Notes under the pieces: model-generated
The model's database searches: none
Told to the model about the DNA's origin: nothing
The model's input: the letters and a program-made list of their open reading frames with translations, nothing else
Source: Lichenicoccus roseus
GTDB lineage: Bacteria > Pseudomonadota > Alphaproteobacteria > Acetobacterales > Acetobacteraceae
Reading direction: 5' to 3'
NCBI RefSeq assembly: GCF_005844085.1
Contig: NZ_VCDI01000002.1
Span: 558,001 to 622,000 of the forward strand
Length of the DNA: 64,000 bases
Shown: piece after piece, positions 54,728 to 63,415 of the stretch
Layout: every line of letters begins with the position of its first letter
Numbering within the stretch: the first letter of the stretch is position 1
Program-made: the position numbers and the translations under genes

Positions 54728-55759
54728 CTAGACGCTGCCGGCCACCGCCAGGGTGCAGCGTCCGTCGGTGTCCTGCTCGACCTGGAAGGTGGCGTGGCCG
54801 ATGCCGAAGCGGCGGCGCAGGTCGGCGGCGGCCTGGCGCAGCATGGCGTCGTCGAGGGCGGCACCCGGGCGCACCAGATGCGCGGTCAGCGCGGTCTCGG
54901 TGGTGGACATGCCCCAGATGTGCAGGTCGTGCAGATCCACCACGCCGGGCAGTTGCCGGAGGTAGATCTCGACCTCGATCCGGTCGATCCCCGGCGGCAC
55001 CGCGTCGAGCGCGAGATCCAGCGAGTGGCGCAGCACCGACCATGTGCCGGCGACGATCACGCCGCTGAGCAGCAGGCTGACCAGGGGATCGAGCCAGAGC
55101 CACCCGGTGAACCAGATCACGGCACCCGCCACCACTACGCCGGCGGCCAGCAACGCGTCGGCCGCCATGTGCTGGAACGCCGCCCTGATGTTGAGGTCGC
55201 CCTTGCGGCCGGCGGCGAACATCAGCGCGGTGAGGCCGTTCACCACGATGCCGACGGCCGCCACCACCATTACCGTCTCGCCGGCAACCGTGGACGGCGC
55301 CAGCAGCAGGCGGCGCACTGCCTCCCAGGCGATCGCACCGGTCACCACCAGCAGCACCACGGCATTGCCGAGCGCCGACAGGATCGATGAACGGCGCAGG
55401 CCGTAGGTGAAGCGGCCGGTCGGCTTCCGGCGACCGAGCCCCTGGGCCAGCCAGGCGGCGGCCAGGCCGAGCACGTCCCCGAGATTGTGACCGGCGTCGG
55501 CCAGCAGGGCGAGGGAGTGCGAGAGCAGGCCGAACACGGCCTCGCCGCCGACATAGGCGGTGTTCAGCGCGATGCCGATCGCGAACGCCCGTCCGAAACT
55601 CGCCGGCGCATGGCTGTGGCCGCCCGGTCCGTGCGAATGCCCTGCGTGGGAGTGCCCCCCGTGCGCATGCCCGTCATCGTGCGCGTGACCGTCGTCATGA
55701 TGATCGTCATCATGATCGTGGTCGTGGTGCAGGTGCGTGTCGGAGTGCAGGTGGGCCAT
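54728..55759 (-). CDS. Cation diffusion facilitator (Zn/Cd/Co efflux), His-rich
   Basis: 343 residues. The first 52 are a very His- and Asp-rich tail (HLHHDHDHDDDHHDDGHAHDD), a cytosolic metal sensor or reservoir. Six membrane helices carry the transport-site HxxxD pairs ADAGHNLGD (helix 2) and HMAADAL (helix 5), the H/D composition of Zn-selective CDF exporters such as ZitB/CzcD. The C-terminal domain is a ferredoxin-like dimeriser. Divergent from the FAD oxidoreductase. Confidence 0.92.
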   Translation of the reverse strand: MAHLHSDTHLHHDHDHDDDHHDDGHAHDDGHAHGGHSHAGHSHGPGGHSHAPASFGRAFAIGIALNTAYVGGEAVFGLLSHSLALLADAGHNLGDVLGLAAAWLAQGLGRRKPTGRFTYGLRRSSILSALGNAVVLLVVTGAIAWEAVRRLLLAPSTVAGETVMVVAAVGIVVNGLTALMFAAGRKGDLNIRAAFQHMAADALLAAGVVVAGAVIWFTGWLWLDPLVSLLLSGVIVAGTWSVLRHSLDLALDAVPPGIDRIEVEIYLRQLPGVVDLHDLHIWGMSTTETALTAHLVRPGAALDDAMLRQAAADLRRRFGIGHATFQVEQDTDGRCTLAVAGSV

Positions 55760-55869
55760 GGCCTCGCCATCTGGAGATGCGCGATCCTAGCAACTCGGCC
55801 CCTGGCGCTCCAGCGCCGCGCTACCGGCATCCCCTGGCGAACCGGGGCGCCGCTGCGTATGTCACCGGC

Positions 55870-57558
55870 ATGTTGAGACTGACCGAGATCAAGCTGCCGC
55901 TCGACCATGCGCCGGACGCCGTCGAGCAGGCCGTGCAGCAGCGCCTGCAGCTGCCGCCCGGCGCGTTGCGCAGCCACAGCATCGCCCGGCGCGGCTATGA
56001 CGCCCGCAAGCGCGGCGCCATCAGCCTGGTCTACAGCGTGGATCTCGACCTCGACGACGAGGAGGCCGTACTGGCGGCGCATGCCGGCGACAGCCGCCTC
56101 GGCCGCACGCCGGACGTCGCCTACCGGTTCGTACCGCGTCCCGCCGCCGACGCGTCCCGGCCGGTGGTGATCGGCACCGGGCCATGCGGGCTGATGGCGG
56201 CGCTGGTACTGGCGCAGATTGGGTTGCGGCCGCTCATCCTCGAGCGAGGCCGGCTGGTCCGGAACCGCACCGTCGACACCTTCGCGTTCTGGCGGCGCGG
56301 CACGCTGTCGCCGGAGAGCAACGTGCAGTTCGGCGAGGGCGGCGCCGGCACCTTCTCCGACGGCAAGCTGTACAGCCAGATAAGCGACCCCAAGCACTAC
56401 GGCCGCAAGGTGCTGGAGGAGTTCGTCCGTGCCGGTGCGCCGGAGGAGATCCTGGTGGTGTCCAAGCCGCATATCGGCACCTTCCGGCTGGTCAGCATGG
56501 TCGAGCACATGCGCGCCACCATCGAGGCGCTGGGCGGCGAGTATCGCTTCGAGACCCACGTCACCGGCTTCTCGGTCGGCGCCGACCGCCATGGGGCGCG
56601 CTGTATCGAGGGGCTGCACCTGGCGGACGGCGGTTACGTTGAGGCGCGGCAGGTGGTGCTGGCGACCGGGCACAGCGCCCGCGACACCATGCTCGCGCTG
56701 CATGACGCGGGCGTCGCACTCCAGGCCAAGCCGCTTTCGATCGGCGTACGCATCGAGCATCCGCAGTCGCTGATCGACGCCGCCCGCTTCGGCCAGCAGG
56801 CCGGCCATCCGATGCTGGGTGCGGCGGACTACAAGCTGGTGCACCACGCCGCCAACGGCCGCGGCGTCTACAGCTTCTGCATGTGTCCCGGCGGCACCGT
56901 GGTGGCCGCCGCCTCCGAGCCGGGGCGGGTGGTGACCAACGGCATGAGCCAGTATTCGCGCGCCGAGCGCAACGCCAACGCCGGCATCGTGGTCGGCCTG
57001 GTGCCGGATGATTTCCGCAGTGCGGGCGAGACGGCCGATGGCATCGATCCCGAGGGGCCGCTCGCCGGCATCGCCTTCCAGCGGCACTGGGAGGAGCGCG
57101 CCTTCGCCGCGGGCGGTGGCACCTACCACGCGCCGGCGCAGACGGTGGGCGACTTCCTGGCCGGCCGGGCGTCGCAATCCCTTGGCGCGGTGGTGCCTTC
57201 CTACAAGCCGGGTGTCACCCCCACCGACCTTGCCTCCTGCCTGCCCGGCTATGCGGTGGCAGCAATCCGCGAGGCGCTGCCGCAGTTCGAGCGTCGCCTG
57301 CGTGGCTTCGCACTCGCCGACGCGGTGATGACCGGCGTCGAGACGCGCACCTCCTCGCCGGTGCGGGTGCCGCGTGGCGCCGACGGCCAGAGCCTGAACG
57401 TCGCCGGACTGTTCCCGGCTGGCGAGGGCGCCGGCTATGCGGGCGGTATCCTGTCGGCCGGGGTCGACGGGATCAGGGCGGCGGAGGCGGTGGCGGCCAG
57501 CCTCGCCGCCCAGGACCAGCCTGTCCGGCTCGCGCTCCGGAAGCTTGCAGGTTCGTGA
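55870..57558 (+). CDS. FAD-dependent dehydrogenase, COG2509 family
   Basis: 562 residues. Residues 1-95 are a small N-terminal alpha/beta domain typical of the family, then the FAD-binding motif VVIGTGPCGLMAALVLAQIG, and conserved segments FWRRGTLSPESNVQFGEGGAGTFSDGKLY, FCMCPGGTVVAAASEPGRVVTNGMS, and the C-terminal GLFPAGEGAGYAGGILSAGVDGIRAAE. Reaction unknown; the family is often annotated as NAD(P)/FAD oxidoreductase. ATG 55870. Confidence 0.88.
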   Translation: MLRLTEIKLPLDHAPDAVEQAVQQRLQLPPGALRSHSIARRGYDARKRGAISLVYSVDLDLDDEEAVLAAHAGDSRLGRTPDVAYRFVPRPAADASRPVVIGTGPCGLMAALVLAQIGLRPLILERGRLVRNRTVDTFAFWRRGTLSPESNVQFGEGGAGTFSDGKLYSQISDPKHYGRKVLEEFVRAGAPEEILVVSKPHIGTFRLVSMVEHMRATIEALGGEYRFETHVTGFSVGADRHGARCIEGLHLADGGYVEARQVVLATGHSARDTMLALHDAGVALQAKPLSIGVRIEHPQSLIDAARFGQQAGHPMLGAADYKLVHHAANGRGVYSFCMCPGGTVVAAASEPGRVVTNGMSQYSRAERNANAGIVVGLVPDDFRSAGETADGIDPEGPLAGIAFQRHWEERAFAAGGGTYHAPAQTVGDFLAGRASQSLGAVVPSYKPGVTPTDLASCLPGYAVAAIREALPQFERRLRGFALADAVMTGVETRTSSPVRVPRGADGQSLNVAGLFPAGEGAGYAGGILSAGVDGIRAAEAVAASLAAQDQPVRLALRKLAGS

Positions 57559-57635
57559 TCCCGTTTTGCCTGCGAACCTATTGAGATCATGCCCCGCCTG
57601 GGCGAGGGTCGCGCCGGGACAGGTGGGATAAAATA

Positions 57636-59585
57636 ATGGAAATGCGGGATCTCGGACGGGTCGCGGCACTGGCCGGCGCGACCTGCCTGGCGATGGCTGC
57701 GACCGCGGCCGGTGGCCGGGCGGCGACGGTACGGATGTCGACCGCGGTGGATGCGGCGCAATCCGTGGGCTTCGACATCATCCTGCCGCTGCGCGATGCG
57801 GCCGGGCTGGAGGCCCTGCTGAAAGCGCAGCACGATCCGGCCTCGACGCAGTTCCACCACTGGATCACGCCGCAGCAGTTCGCCGCCGCCTACGGGCCAG
57901 GCGCCGAGACGGTGGCCAGGGTGACCACCAGCCTGCAGGCGCGCGGCCTCGCGGTGGAGGCGCATTCGCGCAGCCTGCACGTCACCGGCAGTGCCGCCGC
58001 CGTCAACCGGGCGCTGTCGATCAGCCTGATGCACGGCACCCTGCCGAACGGACGGCCGCACCTGGTGGCGTCGCGCTCGCCGTCCCTGCCGGCGGAGGTC
58101 ACCGCGGCAGGGGGCTTCGTGGTCGATTTCGGCCACACCGTGCATCTCGCGCATCCCTTCGCCAGGGAAGTCGCCGGGACCCGGACCGCGATCGGAGCCC
58201 AGGGCGTCGCGCCGCAGAACCGCACCAGCAGCACCGGCGGCTATTGGTACGACGACCTCAAGCAGGCCTACCAGTATCCGTCGTACCAGACCAAGGTGAC
58301 GGTGAACGGCAAGAGCCAGCGCCTTGACGGGACCGGCGCCACCATCGGCATCCTGATGTCGAGCGACGTGTTCGACAGCGACATCAAGGCGGTGTTCGAC
58401 CACGAGAACTTCAGCACCAATGCGGGTGTGGCCGACCCGGCCCTCTACAGGCGGGTGCTTGTGAACGGCGGCGCCACCACCGCCGAGGGGATCGCCAGCG
58501 GCTCGATCGACGAGGCCTCGCTTGATGTCGAGGAGAGCATCACCGGCGCACCCGGTGCGCATGTCGTGCTGTACGACATCCCCGACCTCTCGGACCAGAA
58601 CGTCATCGCCGGCTACGTGGCCATCGACGAGGCCAACGAGGCCGACGTGGTGAGCTCGTCGTTCGGTGGCTGCGAACTGACCTACACCGCCGCCTACAAC
58701 AGCGGCGTCGACTACACCTCGATCCTGCAGACCGAACACGAGCTGTTCGAGCAGGGCAACGCGCAGGGGATCAGCTTCCTGGCCAGTTCCGGCGACGAGG
58801 CCGGCCTGGAATGCCCGAGCGCCAACTACGCGGTCGATGGCACCGCCGGCAACTTCGTCCCCGGCGTCTCGGTGCCCGCCGCCGACACCAGCGTGACCGC
58901 CGTCGGCGGCACCAACGTGGTGACCCGCAGCACCGCCGGCTCGCTCGACTCCACCTATGTGGGCGAGAATGCGTGGTCCGATCCCGAGATCCCGTACGAC
59001 ATCTACGGCGAGGGGGCGAACGTGTCGGGCGGCTACTGGGGCGCCGGCGGCGGCGTCAGCACGCTCTTTGCCAAGCCGCTGTTCCAGTTCGCCTCCAACA
59101 CCGGCTCGTCGACCAAGCGGGCGGTGCCGGATATCGGCATGCAGGTCGGCGGCTGCCCCGGCGGCATCGCGGTGCTGCCCTGCAACGGCGGCGACCAGGC
59201 CATCGACGGCAACGGCAACACCGACCGCTCCTATGTCTGGGTCGCATCGGACGGCGCCTTCATCGGGCTGATCGGCACCAGCGTGTCGTCGCCGGAGCTC
59301 GCCGGTGCGACCGCGCTGCTGGTCGAGCAGTTCGGGCGGATGGGCAACCTGAACAACTACATCTACGCCGCGTCGCAGGCGCAGGCGATCGCCGGCGGGG
59401 TGCCGAGCCAGCCGACCACCGTCTTCCACCGCGGGATCCCCGGTTATGACGGCGTGGTCGCCAACGGCAGCCTGGGCCGCCTCTACAACTACACCACCGG
59501 CGTCGGCACCCCGGCGGTATACCGCTTCGTGGGTGCGCCGGGCGCCACGCCGGCGGGCGTGCCGCAGAGCCCCGGCAATCCCTAG
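57636..59585 (+). CDS. S53 (sedolisin/pseudomonalisin-type) acid serine protease
   Basis: 649 residues. Signal peptide 1-30 (ATAAGGRAA), pro-kumamolisin activation domain about 40-180 (HHWITPQQFAAAYGP), then a subtilisin-like catalytic domain with the S53 catalytic set: Glu293 and Asp297 (IDEASLDVEES) and Ser549 (IGTSVSSPELAG), plus the oxyanion region SFLASSGDEAG. Such enzymes self-activate and digest protein at low pH outside the cell. Start ATG 57636 follows AGGTGGG. A terminator hairpin lies 28 bp after the stop. Confidence 0.92.
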   Translation: MEMRDLGRVAALAGATCLAMAATAAGGRAATVRMSTAVDAAQSVGFDIILPLRDAAGLEALLKAQHDPASTQFHHWITPQQFAAAYGPGAETVARVTTSLQARGLAVEAHSRSLHVTGSAAAVNRALSISLMHGTLPNGRPHLVASRSPSLPAEVTAAGGFVVDFGHTVHLAHPFAREVAGTRTAIGAQGVAPQNRTSSTGGYWYDDLKQAYQYPSYQTKVTVNGKSQRLDGTGATIGILMSSDVFDSDIKAVFDHENFSTNAGVADPALYRRVLVNGGATTAEGIASGSIDEASLDVEESITGAPGAHVVLYDIPDLSDQNVIAGYVAIDEANEADVVSSSFGGCELTYTAAYNSGVDYTSILQTEHELFEQGNAQGISFLASSGDEAGLECPSANYAVDGTAGNFVPGVSVPAADTSVTAVGGTNVVTRSTAGSLDSTYVGENAWSDPEIPYDIYGEGANVSGGYWGAGGGVSTLFAKPLFQFASNTGSSTKRAVPDIGMQVGGCPGGIAVLPCNGGDQAIDGNGNTDRSYVWVASDGAFIGLIGTSVSSPELAGATALLVEQFGRMGNLNNYIYAASQAQAIAGGVPSQPTTVFHRGIPGYDGVVANGSLGRLYNYTTGVGTPAVYRFVGAPGATPAGVPQSPGNP

Positions 59586-59612
59586 CATTCGCTCCATGCC
59601 TTAAGTCACAGG

Positions 59613-59639
59613 CGCCCGCCCGATCCATCCGGGCGGGCG
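59613..59639 (+). terminator. Terminator hairpin after the S53 protease gene
   Basis: Perfect 10-bp stem CGCCCGCCCG / CGGGCGGGCG with a 7-nt loop, 28 bp after the stop codon; the following tract is only weakly T-rich. Confidence 0.65.
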
Positions 59640-59680
59640 TCCTCGCTTCGGGACATCGCTTGACACGCCCGCCCAGAGAT

Positions 59681-59699
59681 GAGAATGACTCTCATCATC
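59681..59699. promoter_or_regulatory. Fur box overlapping a promoter
   Basis: GAGAATGACTCTCATCATC matches 14 of 19 positions of the classical Fur box (GATAATGATAATCATTATC). A consensus TTGACA at 59660-59665 lies 15 bp before GAGAAT (59681-59686), so the operator would cover the -10 element. It is 41 bp before the start of the beta-propeller gene, first of a four-gene iron operon. Confidence 0.75.
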
Positions 59700-59739
59700 A
59701 TTCGCAGTTGCGGATGGAAGCGGTTGGGGGAGCGGCAGA

Positions 59740-60897
59740 TTGGGCATCATCCGCAAGCGATTGCAGCGGAGCAGGCGAGCGTTCGTCGTCGCCATTGCCC
59801 TGCTGGCCTGCACGCAATCCCTGGTGGCGCATGCGCTCGAAGCAGACTCCGTGCTCGGTCACCTGCATCATCATCACCTGCTGACCACCACGGTGCCGCG
59901 CAACGGCGACCAGAACCCGTACGGCATCGCGGTGGCGCCGGTGAGCGCCGGCAGCATCCACAGGAACGACGTCCTGATCAGCAACTTCAACAACTCGAAG
60001 AACCTGCAGGGCCTGGGCACCACCATCGTCGCCTACCATCCGGACAGCGGCTCGCTGTCGACCTTCGCGACGCTGCCTCGCCACCTGCCCGCGGGCGGCC
60101 CGCAATGCCCGGGCGGCGTCGGCCTGACCACGGCGTTGACCATGCTCTCCAGCGGCTATGTGATCGTGGGGTCGCTGCCGAGCGAGGACGGCACCACCAC
60201 GACCAAGAGCCAGGGCTGCCTGCTGGTGCTCGACAGTGCCGGCAAGCTGGTGTCGAGCATCACCGGTGCACAGATCGACGGGCCGTGGGGCAACATGGCG
60301 CTGCACGAGCATCCCGGCGGCGCCACGCTATTCGTCAGCAACACCGGCTTCGGCGTCGGCGCGGCGGACGGCACCCCGCCAGTGGTGCAGCGCGCCACCA
60401 TCCTGCGGATCGAGCTCGCCTTCGGGCCGGGGCAGCCGCCGCGCGTGACCGGCCAGACGGTGGTGGCGGACGGGCTCGGCGAGCAGGCCGACAAGAGCGT
60501 CTTCATCATCGGCCCGACCGGCCTCGCGCTCGATGCCGACGGTACGCTGTATGCCTCGGACGCTCTCGGCAACCGCATCGTCGCCATCGACGACGCGCTG
60601 ACCCGCACCGCCAGCGCCGGGCAGGGGCGCGAGATCAGCCGCGACGGGCTGCTGAACCGGCCGCTCGCCCTGGTGCAGGCGCCGGGAGGCCATCTGCTGA
60701 CCACCAACGGGCTGAACGGCCAGGTGGTCGAGATCGACCCCAAGGGTCACCGGCAGATCGGCGCGCAATGGTTCGACAGCGACAAGGCGCAGTCGCCCCC
60801 CGGCAGCGGCGACCTGTTCGGCATCGCCGCCACACCGTCCGGCGACGGCTTTTATTACGTCGAGGACGACGTAAATACGCTGCAGCTCGCGAACTGA
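59740..60897 (+). CDS. Secreted NHL-like beta-propeller protein of the iron operon
   Basis: 385 residues. Signal peptide about 1-33 (FVVAIALLACTQSLVAHA), then a short His-rich stretch GHLHHHHLL and propeller-like blades (NPYGIAVAPV, GPTGLALDADGTLYASDALGNRIVAIDD, LNRPLALVQAPGGHLLTTNG). Role unknown; its position behind a Fur box and ahead of EfeB suggests it helps bind or present iron or heme in the periplasm. Start is TTG 59740 with GGGGGA ahead; no in-frame ATG precedes the signal. 17 bp before efeB. Confidence 0.72.
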   Translation: MGIIRKRLQRSRRAFVVAIALLACTQSLVAHALEADSVLGHLHHHHLLTTTVPRNGDQNPYGIAVAPVSAGSIHRNDVLISNFNNSKNLQGLGTTIVAYHPDSGSLSTFATLPRHLPAGGPQCPGGVGLTTALTMLSSGYVIVGSLPSEDGTTTTKSQGCLLVLDSAGKLVSSITGAQIDGPWGNMALHEHPGGATLFVSNTGFGVGAADGTPPVVQRATILRIELAFGPGQPPRVTGQTVVADGLGEQADKSVFIIGPTGLALDADGTLYASDALGNRIVAIDDALTRTASAGQGREISRDGLLNRPLALVQAPGGHLLTTNGLNGQVVEIDPKGHRQIGAQWFDSDKAQSPPGSGDLFGIAATPSGDGFYYVEDDVNTLQLAN

Positions 60898-60914
60898 CCG
60901 GCCGGACCATAGCA

Positions 60915-62330
60915 ATGAGTGGATGTCCCTTCTCGACCTCGCGTCGCGGCCTGCTCGGCGCCGCCGGCGGCCTGCTGGCCGGTGGCGCTGCGCTGGGCAC
61001 GGGTCTCGCCTCGCCGCTCGGCCGCGCGCCTGCGGGCTCGGTCAATCCGGCCGCCTCCGCCGTCGCCGGCTCCAGCACGGCGGACGGCACGGTGCCGTTC
61101 TTCGGCGCCCACCAGGCCGGCATCGAGACGCCGCAGCAGATCCACACGGTGTTCGCCAGCTTCGACCTCACCGCCCGCTCGGCGGCCGACCTGGTGAGCC
61201 TGCTGCAGGACTGGACGCGCGCCGCCGCCCGGCTAACCGCGGGCCAGCCGGTCGAGCCGCTCAGCGGCACCGCCGGCCGTGCCCCGGAGGATAGCGGCGA
61301 AACCGTCGGGCTCGGGGCGCGCCGCCTGACGCTGACGTTCGGCTTCGGGCCCGGGCTGTTCGAGCTGGACGGGCGCGACCGGTACGGCCTGGCGCGGCAG
61401 CGTCCGCCCGAACTTGCCGACCTGCCGGTGTTCGCCGGCGACCAGCTCGATCCCGCCCGCAGCGGCGGCGACCTTTGCATCCAGGCCTGCGCCGACGACA
61501 GCTTCGTGGCGTTCCATGCCATCCGCCAGCTCGCCCGCATGGCGTCCGCCGACGATGCCGCGATGGGCTATGGCGGCAAGCGGGCAGGTGCCACCGTCGC
61601 CACCGGCGCGCATGCCGGCACCGCGCGGCTGCGCTGGATCCAGACCGGCTTCCTGCCCGACAGCCCAGCCGGCGAGACGCCGCGCAACCTGCTCGGCTTC
61701 AAGGACGGTACACAGAACCCAGGCTCCCGCCACATGGCCGAGAAGTCGGGCGGCAAGCTGAGCGGCAACGGCACCTTCGACGACGTGGTCTGGGTGGACC
61801 AGGGCCCGGACTGGATGCGCGGCGGCAGCTACATGGTGGCGCGCCGCATCCGCCTGTCGCTGGAGCACTGGGATCGCACCGAACTCGATTTCCAGGAGCA
61901 GGTGATCGGCAGGCGCAAGGCGTCCGGCGCGCCGCTGACCGGCCAGCACGAATACGATCCGATCGATCTCGACGCCACCGACGCCGACGGCAATCCGCTG
62001 ATCGCAGAGAACGCGCATGTCCGCCTCGGCGCCGCGTCGCAGAGCGACGGCGCGCGCATCATGCGCCGCACCTACTCCTACAACGACGGCCTCAGCATGG
62101 TCGCCGAGCGCTGGCCGCCCTGGCGCCAGGGCCTCGAATACGATGCCGGCCTGCTGTTCGTCGCCTACCAGAAGGACCCGCGCGCCGGCTTCACGCGCAT
62201 GTTCGACCGGATGTCCAGGCTCGACCTGCTCAACCAGTACGCGACCCATGTCGCCAGCGGGCTGTTCGCCTGCCCCGGCGGCGTCGCGCCCGGCGAGTTC
62301 ATCGGCCAGAAACTGTTCGCCAGCGTCTGA
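60915..62330 (+). CDS. efeB: DyP-type peroxidase/deferrochelatase, Tat-exported
   Basis: 471 residues. Twin-arginine signal STSRRGLLGAAGGLLAGG, then the DyP fold with the diagnostic GxxDG motif in GFKDGTQNPG and the heme-pocket stretch MVARRIRLSLEHWDRTELDFQEQ; C-terminal VAYQKDPRAGFTRMFDRMSRLDLLNQY is typical of EfeB. EfeB oxidises substrates or releases iron from heme in the periplasm. The usual partners EfeU and EfeO are not here; instead an FbpA-FbpB transporter follows. Confidence 0.92.
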   Translation: MSGCPFSTSRRGLLGAAGGLLAGGAALGTGLASPLGRAPAGSVNPAASAVAGSSTADGTVPFFGAHQAGIETPQQIHTVFASFDLTARSAADLVSLLQDWTRAAARLTAGQPVEPLSGTAGRAPEDSGETVGLGARRLTLTFGFGPGLFELDGRDRYGLARQRPPELADLPVFAGDQLDPARSGGDLCIQACADDSFVAFHAIRQLARMASADDAAMGYGGKRAGATVATGAHAGTARLRWIQTGFLPDSPAGETPRNLLGFKDGTQNPGSRHMAEKSGGKLSGNGTFDDVVWVDQGPDWMRGGSYMVARRIRLSLEHWDRTELDFQEQVIGRRKASGAPLTGQHEYDPIDLDATDADGNPLIAENAHVRLGAASQSDGARIMRRTYSYNDGLSMVAERWPPWRQGLEYDAGLLFVAYQKDPRAGFTRMFDRMSRLDLLNQYATHVASGLFACPGGVAPGEFIGQKLFASV

Positions 62331-62380
62331 CCTGCGATCGAGGGCGCGGCCCCAGGGCCGCGCCGTAGCGGAGTTCCCGA

Positions 62381-63415
62381 ATGCATCACGATCTTCCGCG
62401 CCGGCCCGCCGCCGGCCGCCGCACCTTCCTGCTCGGCGCGATGCTGGCGGCGCTGGCGCTGCCGGCCGCGTCCCACGCCGCCGAGACCCTGACGCTGTAC
62501 AGCGGCCAGCACGAGCAGACCGTCGACCAGCTTGTCGAGGGCTTCCGCACGCAGACCGGCATCGTCGTGAAGGTGCACAGCGGCGAGGGGCCGGAATTGG
62601 CCAACCAGCTGCTGACCGAAGGCAAGGCGTCGTCAGCCGACATCTACTTCACCGAGAACTCCCCGGAACTGCAGCTGCTGTCCGAGCACGGGCTGCTGGC
62701 TCCGGTGGACCGGGCGACGCTGGCGCAGGTGCCGGCGCGCTACAGCTCCGACCAGGGTGCCTGGCTCGGCGTGCTCGCCCGCCAGAACGTGCTCGCCTAC
62801 AACGCCTCCAAGGTCGCCGCCGACGCGCTGCCCGCCTCGGTGCTCGATCTCGCGCAGCCGGCCTGGAAGGGGCGCGTCGGCATCGCGCCGTCCGATGGCG
62901 ACTTCCTGCCGCTGGTCAGCGCGGTGATCGCGATGAAGGGCGAGGATGGCGCGCTGCAATGGCTGCGCGGCCTGCAGCGCAACGCGCAGAATTTCGACGA
63001 CGACGAGGCCGTGGTGGCGGCGGTGGATCGCGGTTCGGTCGCCACCGGCATCGTCAACAACTACTACTGGGAGCGGCTGCGCGAGGAGCACGGCGCCAAG
63101 GGCATGCGCAGCGCGATCCACGAATTCGCCCCCGGCGACGTCGGCGCGCTGGTCAACGTGTCCGGCGCCGCGGTGCTCAGGACCAGCAAGCACCAGGCCG
63201 CCGCGCAGCGCTTCCTGGCCTACCTGGTGAGCGCTCCGGTGCAGGCCGGGCTGGGCCGCTCGAACGTCACCTTCGAATATCCGCTGCGCCCCGGCATCGC
63301 CGCCAACCCGGCGCTGACGCCGCTCGACAGGCTGTCGCCGCCGCGAATCGGCTGGACGAAGCTCGGCGACGACAGCCAGGCGGTGGCGCTGCTGCGCAAG
63401 GCCGGCCTGCTCTGA
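62381..63415 (+). CDS. Ferric iron ABC transporter, periplasmic binding protein (FbpA-like)
   Basis: 344 residues. Tat-like signal (AAGRRTFLLGAMLAALALPAASHA), then LTLYSGQHEQTVDQLVEGF, SADIYFTENSPELQLL, and the tandem tyrosines in NNYYWERLREEHG that bind Fe3+ in the FbpA/FutA group. It captures ferric iron for the permease encoded next. 50 bp after efeB and overlapping the permease start, so same Fur-controlled operon. Confidence 0.92.
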   Translation: MHHDLPRRPAAGRRTFLLGAMLAALALPAASHAAETLTLYSGQHEQTVDQLVEGFRTQTGIVVKVHSGEGPELANQLLTEGKASSADIYFTENSPELQLLSEHGLLAPVDRATLAQVPARYSSDQGAWLGVLARQNVLAYNASKVAADALPASVLDLAQPAWKGRVGIAPSDGDFLPLVSAVIAMKGEDGALQWLRGLQRNAQNFDDDEAVVAAVDRGSVATGIVNNYYWERLREEHGAKGMRSAIHEFAPGDVGALVNVSGAAVLRTSKHQAAAQRFLAYLVSAPVQAGLGRSNVTFEYPLRPGIAANPALTPLDRLSPPRIGWTKLGDDSQAVALLRKAGLL